A stretch of 21,402 nt of DNA. Origin: CAYTLW01 sp964438735 (GTDB taxonomy: Bacteria; Myxococcota_A; UBA9042). Within the stretch, counting starts at the first letter, position 1, and every line of letters starts with the position of its first letter. The notes below the pieces were generated by a model that had not been told where the DNA came from, did no database searches, and saw only the letters and a program-made list of their open reading frames with translations. This document shows, piece by piece, positions 1 through 6,407 of this stretch. The stretch lies in assembly GCA_964438735.1 (NCBI GenBank), contig CAYTLW010000128.1:1-21402 (forward strand), given 5' to 3'. The translations under genes and the position numbers were made by a program.

Positions 1-62
1 CCCTTGACCTCAGCTTACTGATTCAGCTTGATCGTTCTTGCGATGGCCCTGGGACTGCCAGA

Positions 63-82
63 CCTGGGGCTTACGCCCCAGG
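63..82. repeat. perfect GC-rich hairpin (REP-like)
   Basis: CCTGGGGC (63-70) and GCCCCAGG (75-82) form an 8-bp perfect stem with a TTAC loop. There is no U-tract on either strand, so it is not a classical terminator. From memory, hairpins of this CCTGGGGC-TTAC-GCCCCAGG form recur between genes in several high-GC and planctomycete genomes, which would make it a dispersed repeat. That origin is inference. Confidence 0.5.
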
Positions 83-162
83 CTAACACCTGACGCCGCT
101 TCGCGGCTCTTCTCGCGGCCTCGCGCGGCAAGCAGAGCTTCTCCCGCGTCGCTCGGCACACC

Positions 163-191
163 ACTTCCCGAGTCCAGGAAACTGGGGAAGT
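163..191 (-). terminator. possible terminator of the fibrinogen-like gene
   Basis: Starting 18 bases past the stop codon at 209, ACTTCCC (163-169) and GGGAAGT (185-191) form a 7-bp inverted repeat around a 15-base loop. A U-tract is missing and the loop is long, so this is a weak candidate chosen mainly for its position. Confidence 0.25.
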
Positions 192-208
192 ACCTACGGT
201 CCGTCGAA

Positions 209-1840
209 CTAGCGCATCCAGAGCACCTGCCACTGGTGGTAGTTGCCGCTGCCGCCGTAACCCTCGAGGTAGCCCTTGCTGTTGTAGTTCTTGTGCGGCA
301 CGACCTGCATCCACCAACAGCCGTTGCTGTCGCCGGTGTCGGGATCCGAGGTGTAGCTGAAGCCCTTGTACTTGTGGTGCAGGCCATTGAAGCCGCCGCA
401 GGTGGAGGACTTGTCACCGGCGATGTGGGTGTAGTCGCTGCCGTTGGTGCTCTGCGTAAACGGGTCGTGCTTCTGGCTCCAGATGGTGCGGTGGGCCTTG
501 GCGCCGGTCTTCCAGGTGCCGCCATTGCCGACCGTCAGGCGCAGGGTCCAGGTGCCATTCTTCACCAGCGAGGTGCGGTGCTTGAGGATGGAGTAGTTAT
601 CCGTCTCCGGCTTGGTGGGCTGGTACCAGAGGTAGTTGCTGCCGTTGAAGAAGAACTTCCACTTGGCGCCCATCAGGCGGGTCCAGCCGCCGCCATCGCC
701 GCTCATGTCGCAATAGACCTGCATCTTCTCGCCGCCCAGGGTGATCCAGTACAGGCCATCATCCTTGGCCCCCTTGTCCAGCAGGGCCTGGCAGGAGGTG
801 CCGGGATTGTCGGGCGTGCCGGCGCCGGCGAAGGCGAAGGCCACATAGGCGCCGCCATTGCAGACCATGAGCGCCTTCTTGGCGGTGTTGTAGTAGATGA
901 GGCCGGTCACACCGGGCGCGCAGGGCACGGGATCGGCGGCGGCGTTCTGCAGCCGCATCAGCGTGGCCTGGCTCTTGTCGAAGTTGACCCCGCCGCCCAT
1001 CTTCTGCTGGCTGCTCCAGGCGTTGGCCGCGGCCAACGGGCCGTAGAGGTTCAGGTCTGGCTTGTCCTTGAGGTCGTTGTAGGACCCCGAAGCGGTCACC
1101 TTGGCCAGCTTGCCGGCCTGTATGAGCGCGCTGACGATGCCGCCGTCGAGCTCCTTGGCCGTCACACAGCCGGTGCACTGCAGCTTGGCGGCCGCGTTGG
1201 CGTAGTTGGCGTTGTCGGCGCTGGCGGATTTGAGCGCCTTTTCTGCCTGGCTGGCCACGGTGGCCTTGTCGGCCAGGGTCGCCTTGTCGGCCAACGTCGC
1301 CTTGTCGGCCAGCAGCGCCTTCTCGGCAGGGCCGCCCTTGGTCTTGGCGCCGGCGTAGTTGAAGCCCAGGTGTTTGGGCAGCACGGTGGCGGTGGCGATC
1401 TGCTCGCCCTTGACGCAGCCGGAGCACTTCAACTTATCCGCATGGGCCGCCGAGACGGCGCGGGCGGCGTAGGGCACGTGGCCGAGCGCGACCCGCGACA
1501 ACTCCTTGCCGGAGCCGACCCGTACGCCCAGCCAGAGGTTGGCCGAGTTGATGAACAGGGCGTCGTCCAGCGCCAGGACGGCGCCCTTGCCGAGCGTGAA
1601 CGCGAACATGCCCCCCTTGGCGGGGATGGCCAGCGCCTTCTGCTGCCAGGCGGGTTTGACGGCGTTGGCGCTGGTGTAGAGGGCGAACTCCATGGCGTAG
1701 TCGCCATCGGGCACCGGACCGCCACCGGCGCTGTTGAGGCGGCCGTGCAGGGGCAGGCTGACCTCTGCTGCGCTGGCCACGAAGGACAGGCAGAGCAGGG
1801 TGGCGAAAAGAGCGAGGGGAAGGCGGATTCTGTTCTTCAT
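209..1840 (-). CDS. secreted modular protein with C-terminal fibrinogen-like (GGGWT) domain
   Basis: 543 residues. The start at 1840 has GGAG six bases upstream and is followed at once by a Sec signal peptide (residues 1-25, ending ASAAE); ATGs further upstream would place extra residues before it. Residues 26-130 form a domain shared with the protein at 9780-11612 (GGGPVPDGDY, ALYTSANA). Two CxGC modules follow (KLKCSGC about 138, KLQCTGC about 220), separated by three LADKAT repeats. SYNDLKDKP (253-261) is a motif common in tail-fibre-like proteins. A YYNT-x3-AL-x2-CNG module lies at about 316-330. Residues 346-543 hold YCDMSGDGGGWT, the hallmark of bacterial fibrinogen-like C-terminal domains, probably a carbohydrate- or protein-binding module. 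The protein is likely exported and may mediate adhesion; ligand unknown. It is a stand-alone gene, divergent from the nuclease lipoprotein. Confidence 0.88.
   Translation of the reverse strand: MKNRIRLPLALFATLLCLSFVASAAEVSLPLHGRLNSAGGGPVPDGDYAMEFALYTSANAVKPAWQQKALAIPAKGGMFAFTLGKGAVLALDDALFINSANLWLGVRVGSGKELSRVALGHVPYAARAVSAAHADKLKCSGCVKGEQIATATVLPKHLGFNYAGAKTKGGPAEKALLADKATLADKATLADKATVASQAEKALKSASADNANYANAAAKLQCTGCVTAKELDGGIVSALIQAGKLAKVTASGSYNDLKDKPDLNLYGPLAAANAWSSQQKMGGGVNFDKSQATLMRLQNAAADPVPCAPGVTGLIYYNTAKKALMVCNGGAYVAFAFAGAGTPDNPGTSCQALLDKGAKDDGLYWITLGGEKMQVYCDMSGDGGGWTRLMGAKWKFFFNGSNYLWYQPTKPETDNYSILKHRTSLVKNGTWTLRLTVGNGGTWKTGAKAHRTIWSQKHDPFTQSTNGSDYTHIAGDKSSTCGGFNGLHHKYKGFSYTSDPDTGDSNGCWWMQVVPHKNYNSKGYLEGYGGSGNYHQWQVLWMR
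1256..1309 (-). repeat. three tandem 18-bp LADKAT-coding repeats
   Basis: Three nearly identical 18-bp units encode LADKAT three times in the middle of the fibrinogen-like protein. They probably form a helical or coiled-coil spacer that can expand or contract by slippage. Confidence 0.7.
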
Positions 1841-1907
1841 GGGGCGCTCCGAGAAGGGGGGCAGCATAACAGAGTCGCGGCGCCACTGCCGGTGCGCCCT
1901 CGAGGAG

Positions 1908-1949
1908 CGCCGGCGTCCCCGCCGGCGGCTTGCGGGCGTCCCCGCCCGC
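1908..1949. repeat. pair of tandem TCCC-loop hairpins (REP-like)
   Basis: Two perfect hairpins sit side by side between the divergent genes. The first is 1908-1927, an 8-bp stem CGCCGGCG with loop TCCC. The second is 1932-1949, a 7-bp stem GCGGGCG with the same TCCC loop. Both flanking genes start here, so a terminator role is unlikely; a REP-type dispersed repeat or a regulatory structure in the nuclease leader are the alternatives. A related hairpin lies at 19341-19372. Confidence 0.6.
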
Positions 1950-1992
1950 TCGCAATCACTCGACGAACATGCCACGCTGCGCCGCCCCGGCT

Positions 1993-2000
1993 GGTGGAGG
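1993..2000 (+). promoter_or_regulatory. strong ribosome binding site for the TTG start
   Basis: GGTGGAGG ends six bases before the TTG at 2007. It decides the start of the nuclease lipoprotein: this TTG opens directly into a lipoprotein signal peptide, while the in-frame ATGs at 1734 and 1839 would add about 56-91 arginine-rich residues and run back over the divergent gene's start. Confidence 0.7.
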
Positions 2001-2006
2001 CTGCGC

Positions 2007-2681
2007 TTGTCCCTTACATCTCCCTCAAGGCGCCTTCTGTTGCTCGCAACTGGCCTGGCCCTCTCATCGGCAGGCTGCGCGCAGGTGGGCGGCAATGGTG
2101 GCGGCGATGAGCCTGATGTGGTCGAAGCGACCGACGCTGCCGACTCCGCCAACGCCGATACGCACGACGACTACAGCGCTATCGAAGTCACAGAGCCGCC
2201 GCCAGAGACCCCCGTGGTCGCGGCGGCTGGAAAGGACTGGATCGTCGCCACCAGCGGTTATTGCGACAAGGCTTCTAGCTGGCAGAAGGTCAAGTGGGTG
2301 GCCGATGGCGACACCATCCAGCTCAAGAACGGCGACAAGGTGCGCTTCTTGATGGTCGATACCCCCGAGCTCAGCAGCAAGGATTGCCAGTCCCAGGAGG
2401 CGTTGAACTTCAGCCGCGCGGAGTTGACCAGCGCCGGCGAGGTCTGCCTGGAGTCCGACGCCGCGGCCAGCAATGTGGACATGTACAAGCGCTTGTTGCG
2501 CTACGTCTGGTACAAACGCGACGGCAAGATCGTGCAGCTGAACGCGCGCCTGTTGCGCCTGGGCCTGGCGCGGGTGTTCTACCCCTATGCCTACGGCCTG
2601 AAATACGAAGACGACGGCCTGGCCATGCAATCCCGCGCCGCCTCCGAAGGGCTCGGCGGCTGGGCCGACTGCGGCTGGTAG
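2007..2681 (+). CDS. thermonuclease-family (SNase-like) lipoprotein
   Basis: 224 residues from the TTG start. Residues 1-24 are a lipoprotein signal peptide (SRR, then LLLLATGLAL, lipobox SAG-C24), followed by an acidic linker to about residue 75. The SNase fold spans about 85-224. Residues matching the staphylococcal nuclease active site are all present: D102 in ADGDT, R113, D118 and E121 in VRFLMVDTPE with the same spacing as Arg35/Asp40/Glu43, and R162 in YKRLLRY for Arg87. It is therefore predicted to be an active Ca2+-dependent DNA/RNA phosphodiesterase tethered to the outside of the cell. Cys86, Cys127, Cys147 and a Cys near the C-terminus could form disulfides. It could serve in nucleic acid scavenging or predation, or in defence against foreign DNA; context does not decide. 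Confidence 0.88.
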   Translation: MSLTSPSRRLLLLATGLALSSAGCAQVGGNGGGDEPDVVEATDAADSANADTHDDYSAIEVTEPPPETPVVAAAGKDWIVATSGYCDKASSWQKVKWVADGDTIQLKNGDKVRFLMVDTPELSSKDCQSQEALNFSRAELTSAGEVCLESDAAASNVDMYKRLLRYVWYKRDGKIVQLNARLLRLGLARVFYPYAYGLKYEDDGLAMQSRAASEGLGGWADCGW

Positions 2682-2729
2682 ACGGACGCCAGTTGAGTCG
2701 CGTGTCGCGCTGACGTCACCTCTCGACAG

Positions 2730-4367
2730 TCAGTTGAGCATACCTGACGTGCAGGGCTCGAAGCGGGCGATGGCGCCCTTGATGATGCACAACGTGTAGG
2801 CCTTGGCGCCCTGGTCGTCGTAGTAGGTCCAGGTGCCGTGCTGGCTGCCCTCGAAGTAGGAACCCTCCGACTTCAGGTTGCCTGACTCCGCCCACTCCTT
2901 GAACGGCCCGTGGCGCTGCTCCTCCTTGAACGTGCCCTGTGTCGCGAGCTTGCCGTTGGGGAACCACTCCGTGAATGGACCGCTGCCCAGGTTCAATTCG
3001 GCGTGCGCGACCTTGTTGCCCTGGTCATCCCACCAGTCCCAGGTGCCGTGGCGCTCGCCATCCTTGCGCGAGCCCAGGATCCAGTTCTTGCCGTTTTCGT
3101 GCACCAGCTTGTAGTCGCCATTGCCGTTCTTGTAGGTGTTCTTACCAGCCACTCCGCCACCTTCGTGCCAATCGGTGTGCGCTCCCTCGTGCAGCCCCTT
3201 ATCCCAGGCGCCCTGGAAGGAAATCTGTCCCTTGTCGAACCAGGCGGTGGTGAGGCCCTGGGACTTGCCATGAATGAAGACCTGGGCGACGGATTTGGCG
3301 CCATTGTCGTGCCACGACTTGTACGGTCCGTGAATCTCGCCCTTGCTGTCGTAGTAGGCTTTGGAACGCATCTGCCCGTTCTTGTGCCAGCGGTCGATCA
3401 TTCCGATGGCATCGCCATTGGAGAACGTGCCGTAGAAGTACTTCTGGCCGTTGTCGTACCAGCTCTCCTGCAGACCGTGCATCTCGCCGGACTGGTTGAA
3501 ATAGAAGTTGGTCGACTTGGCGGCGTTGTCGGCGTGCCATGACAACCAGCTGCCATACCGCTTGTTGTTGTTGAAGCATCCCTTGGTCACGACGGTGGTG
3601 GACAGCTTCCACTCGATGGGGCCGTGCATGATGTCGTCGCCGCCAGGCCCCTTCGTGACGCTGTAGGTGATGACGTGGTCGTTGAACTTGCTGGTCTTCT
3701 GGGTGCCGGACGGGCAGGGCAGGATGGGTTGGGGGATGTTGGTATTGACCGGATCAGGCTGCACATCCGGGGTCTCGATATCGGTGGCGCCCGCGTCCGT
3801 CGGCCCTGTGTCGACGGGCCCTGTGTCGACCGGTCCCGTATCCACCGGGCCAGTGTCGACCGGACCCGCATCTACCGGGCCGCTGTCCACGGGCGCCGTA
3901 TCGGTTGGGCCGGCATCCTTGGGTGTGTCGGCGTCGGACGTGACCAACACCGTGTCGCCACCGCCGCCACCATCTTGCGGCGGCAGCTTGACGTCAGAGG
4001 CGACGCCATCCTTGTCGGTCGTGCCCGCGTCCACCCCGGCGTCCGCCTGCGCGTTGTACACGGCCATGCACTGGGCGGTGTCCAGGCCTGCGTTGTCCTT
4101 GCCTTCAGAGCAGATTTCGCCGACGGCGCAGTCCTTGACCTTGGCCCACAACGAGTTGGCGGGATCGCAACGCATGAGTACGTGGCCGCCCATCAGGCAG
4201 CCAAACGTCATGGTCGCCGGCACGCAGGCGGCACCTTCAGCGGCCACGGTCTGCTTGGGACCCACCGGCCCGCCAGCGCCGCCACCGCCAGCGGTCGTGC
4301 CGCAGGCCGCGAGTGCGACTGCCGAAGTAGCCAGAATCATACGGTTGAACATCGTTGCGCCACGCAT
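2730..4367 (-). CDS. MORN-repeat lipoprotein (COG2849/YwqK-like repeats)
   Basis: 545 residues. The ATG at 4367 follows GAGGAGG at good spacing. The signal peptide ends in a lipobox (ALAA-C22). A Cys-containing region (about 45-105) is followed by a low-complexity linker of Asp, Thr, Gly and Pro at about 145-205, with VDTGP repeated. From about 220 to 530 there are roughly ten imperfect 22-24-residue repeats of the form G-x-W-x-x-W-x-x-N/D-G-x-x, as in MORN_2/toxin-antitoxin-associated YwqK proteins (HGPYKSWHDNGAK, HGPFKEWAESGNLK). Such repeats form beta-hairpin stacks and have no catalytic residues. It is probably a surface-exposed scaffold or adhesin. It is convergent with the nuclease gene (48-bp gap) and divergent from the SRPBCC gene. 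Confidence 0.85.
   Translation of the reverse strand: MRGATMFNRMILATSAVALAACGTTAGGGGAGGPVGPKQTVAAEGAACVPATMTFGCLMGGHVLMRCDPANSLWAKVKDCAVGEICSEGKDNAGLDTAQCMAVYNAQADAGVDAGTTDKDGVASDVKLPPQDGGGGGDTVLVTSDADTPKDAGPTDTAPVDSGPVDAGPVDTGPVDTGPVDTGPVDTGPTDAGATDIETPDVQPDPVNTNIPQPILPCPSGTQKTSKFNDHVITYSVTKGPGGDDIMHGPIEWKLSTTVVTKGCFNNNKRYGSWLSWHADNAAKSTNFYFNQSGEMHGLQESWYDNGQKYFYGTFSNGDAIGMIDRWHKNGQMRSKAYYDSKGEIHGPYKSWHDNGAKSVAQVFIHGKSQGLTTAWFDKGQISFQGAWDKGLHEGAHTDWHEGGGVAGKNTYKNGNGDYKLVHENGKNWILGSRKDGERHGTWDWWDDQGNKVAHAELNLGSGPFTEWFPNGKLATQGTFKEEQRHGPFKEWAESGNLKSEGSYFEGSQHGTWTYYDDQGAKAYTLCIIKGAIARFEPCTSGMLN
3799..3915 (-). repeat. 15-bp tandem repeats coding the VDTGP linker
   Basis: A run of 15-bp units encodes (V/T)D(T/A/S)GP about eight times, with mostly synonymous differences between copies. 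It forms the extended linker that holds the MORN domain off the membrane anchor. Confidence 0.75.
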
Positions 4368-4654
4368 GTACGCCTCCTCGCTGGATTCGAACCCGGGGCA
4401 CGCTAACCGCTGCGGGTCGTGGCTTCAAGGAGAATCCGAAGACATGGGCCCAGGTCGATTCACCGGCGTTCGATTCCATTCAGGCGACATACGAAACGCC
4501 TGTCGGCGGTCGGTGTATCAACGCACCGGCGGCCCAAGCGCGGACAAGGCTGGCGTCGATGGTGTATTATTGGCCACAGCAGAACGCTCGAGGTTGAGAC
4601 AGCGAAGCGAGACGCGGGCCGGTCTGTTGCGCTGGTCAGCCCCCAGGAGCCCTG

Positions 4655-5110
4655 ATGATCCAAATCAGCGTGAACCGCACCATCTCAGCGCCTGCGGACA
4701 TCGTCTTTCGCGCCGTGGCCGACCTGCCAAACCTGCCGCAGGTCAGCCCCGATGTGGTCGGCATCGAGATGCTCTCCGAGACGACGTCGGGCGTCGGCAC
4801 GCGCTTCCGCGAGACCCGCAAGATGAAGAACGGCAAGCAGATGCTCACCGATCTGGAGGTCCTGGAGTACCGCACCGACGAGCACCTGCGTATCGTGACC
4901 GACAGCCACGGCACGGTCTGGGATACGACGTTTTCGGTACGCGAAGTCGAAGGCGGCGCAGAGCTGCAGATGGTGATGGACGCGCGGCCCCATAAGCTGG
5001 TGCCGAAGATCCTGAATCCGTTGATGAAGGGTATGTTCCGCAAGGGTATGCTCGGGCACCTCGAGGACGTCGCTACGTGGTGCGAGCGGGAGGCCGCTGC
5101 GGACGGGTAG
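4655..5110 (+). CDS. SRPBCC (START/polyketide cyclase-like) family protein
   Basis: 151 residues. The ATG at 4655 has AGGAG five bases upstream. The N-terminus IQISVNRTISAPADIVFRAVADL and the following LPQVSPDVVGIE match the SRPBCC helix-grip fold, in which the first strand is followed by a proline-containing loop and helix. The end MFRKGMLGHLEDVATWCE is the usual long C-terminal helix lining the hydrophobic pocket. There is no signal peptide, so it is cytoplasmic. The ligand or reaction cannot be read from the sequence; members bind lipids or polyketides or act as cyclases and chaperones. It does not share an operon with either neighbour. Confidence 0.85.
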   Translation: MIQISVNRTISAPADIVFRAVADLPNLPQVSPDVVGIEMLSETTSGVGTRFRETRKMKNGKQMLTDLEVLEYRTDEHLRIVTDSHGTVWDTTFSVREVEGGAELQMVMDARPHKLVPKILNPLMKGMFRKGMLGHLEDVATWCEREAAADG

Positions 5111-5215
5111 GCCGCGGCTTGTCTGAGGGCCGAATGCCTCGCAGTCATCGGGTTTCTATAAACGGGTGCCGTCTATTTGCTCCCGAAGGCGCCGCGTCCG
5201 CTAAATGCCAAAGGC

Positions 5216-5230
5216 TAAGGACCTCGCCCC
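5216..5230. repeat. TAAGGACCTsGCCCC motif, copy 1
   Basis: TAAGGACCTCGCCCC lies just before the 3' end of the PI-PLC gene, in the convergent gap after the SRPBCC gene. A 14/15-identical copy is at 17592-17606. It may be a remnant of a dispersed element, possibly of the REP/RAYT type; that is inference from recurrence and recall. Confidence 0.4.
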
Positions 5231-5234
5231 TTTT

Positions 5235-6407
5235 TCACGGCAACGCTTCGACCGCTGCGCTGGTGCAGCCTGAAGGGGCGTTCAGCGGATTGCAGCCCGA
5301 TGGTGTGCCACCTGGGATGTCGAACTGGTAGGACTTGCCGGCCTTGGGCACCGGCAGGTCGCTGCTGATGAGCTGTGCGCCGGCCGCGAGCAGCGCTTTG
5401 GAGCGCTCGACGTTCTTGTCGTCGGATGCGTTGGGATCGTCCGCCTTGCAGCGCACCAGGTAGCCCGCCTGCACCGCTGCCTTGACCTTGTCGACGTCGC
5501 TGGTCTCGATGACCGCGCTCCAGGGCTCGCCCTGGCCATCGCGCATGAAGAGCACGCGATCCTCGAGATTCGGGTGCCCCTTGAGGTAGTTCGTGCGGTG
5601 CTTGCCGCTGTCGAGCATGACGAACATGGCCTTGTTGCGGGTCTGCCCCAGGGTGGGCCAGCCATCGCTCTCCAGGGCCTGGCGCAGGGTCTTGTGGCTG
5701 CCGCGTACATCATCGGGGCGCAGTACACGCGACTTCGGCCAGACGGCCAGGATCGCCGCGTCCAGCTCGTCGTAATGGCCGGCGATCTTGTTCAGATCCA
5801 CCGCGTCCTTGGGTTCGATGAGGATGAAGAGGAGGTGATGGCCGGGGTGGCTGTCCGACCAGGTCTTGACGATAGACAGACAGACCGCCAGGTCCGGGCA
5901 GGTGCTCTTCGGGTCCACAAAAGGCACATGCAGCACCTCCCAGGTCGCTTCGGGTTTGCCCGGCGTGTAGTGCACATCCAGCTCCAGTTGGCGGACTCCC
6001 TGCTTATCCAGCTGCACGTCCAGGGGCGCAAACTCGTAGTCCCATTGCGGAATCGTCGTGGGCCCGTTCTTGAGGTGATAGCTGTTGTGCGTGCCTTTGA
6101 CCTGGATTTGATTGACCCGCAGCAGGTCGTCCATGGGGTAGTCGGGCGGCGCGATGTCGGTGACCACTTCTGGCGACGACAGAGCGTCTGAGGCGACGTC
6201 CTGCTTGGAGCCTGAATCGTCAGCCGGTGCGGCGTCGACGGTCGAGTCCCCTGTGCCATCCGATACGGTGTCCGACGACATATTCGACGACATATTCGAC
6301 GACGTGTCCGGCGCTTCGGCGGCGTTATCGCTGCAACCGGCAGGCGCCACGGCGAAGAGCAGCAAGAACGCGGGAATCGAACCGCCGAACGCCCTTTGTC
6401 GCCTCAT
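5235..6407 (-). CDS. Ca2+-dependent phosphoinositide phospholipase C-like lipoprotein
   Basis: 390 residues. The start at 6407 overlaps the stop of the upstream glycosidase gene as ATGA, implying translational coupling; longer frames would run into that gene. The signal peptide ends in the lipobox PAG-C25. An acidic Ser/Asp/Met linker (31-85; SSNMSSNMSSD) follows. From about residue 95 the protein matches the Ca2+-dependent PI-PLC (PI-PLC-C1) family: VKGTHNSYH with candidate catalytic H107, ELDVHYTP with candidate Ca2+ ligands E142 and D144 and H146, and a HPGHHLLFILIEPKD core strand. The expected reaction is cleavage of phosphatidylinositol, or possibly a GPI-type head group, at the cell exterior. 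The last third ends in a Cys-containing tail. A related glycerophosphodiester or sphingomyelin phosphodiesterase activity is the alternative. Confidence 0.82.
   Translation of the reverse strand: MRRQRAFGGSIPAFLLLFAVAPAGCSDNAAEAPDTSSNMSSNMSSDTVSDGTGDSTVDAAPADDSGSKQDVASDALSSPEVVTDIAPPDYPMDDLLRVNQIQVKGTHNSYHLKNGPTTIPQWDYEFAPLDVQLDKQGVRQLELDVHYTPGKPEATWEVLHVPFVDPKSTCPDLAVCLSIVKTWSDSHPGHHLLFILIEPKDAVDLNKIAGHYDELDAAILAVWPKSRVLRPDDVRGSHKTLRQALESDGWPTLGQTRNKAMFVMLDSGKHRTNYLKGHPNLEDRVLFMRDGQGEPWSAVIETSDVDKVKAAVQAGYLVRCKADDPNASDDKNVERSKALLAAGAQLISSDLPVPKAGKSYQFDIPGGTPSGCNPLNAPSGCTSAAVEALP

Larger units (their letters stand above)
1..208. other. noncoding stretch downstream of the fibrinogen-like gene
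   Basis: I find no convincing coding frame here. The stretch is rich in GC hairpins: a perfect one at 63-82, a GCCGC/GCGGC stem at 95-107, and a looser inverted repeat at 163-191. It lies 3' of the gene ending at 209 and continues beyond the left edge, so the next gene to the left cannot be seen. The open frames that cross it on either strand are mirror frames of the neighbouring gene. Confidence 0.6.

Noticed and set aside
38..2110. 690-codon plus-strand open frame
   Set aside because: It is the mirror frame of the fibrinogen-like gene. Its product is Val/Gly/Ala/Leu/His-rich with no domain, and it runs across that gene's start and the intergenic hairpins.
2682..2729. Possible bidirectional terminator between the convergent nuclease and MORN genes
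   Set aside because: No stable stem with a T-run on either strand, only a short repeated CAGTTGAG.
4380..4402. tRNA T-arm-like string (GGATTCGAACCCGGGG)
   Set aside because: The flanking bases do not pair to complete the T-stem, and no acceptor stem, anticodon arm or CCA end is found on either strand.
4565..4570. TATTAT as a promoter -10 box upstream of the SRPBCC gene
   Set aside because: No matching -35 at usable spacing was seen, and a single AT-rich hexamer is too weak alone.
3667..4995. 442-codon plus-strand open frame opposite the MORN gene
   Set aside because: It arises from the repeat linker and GC bias and crosses a divergent promoter region into the SRPBCC gene in another frame.
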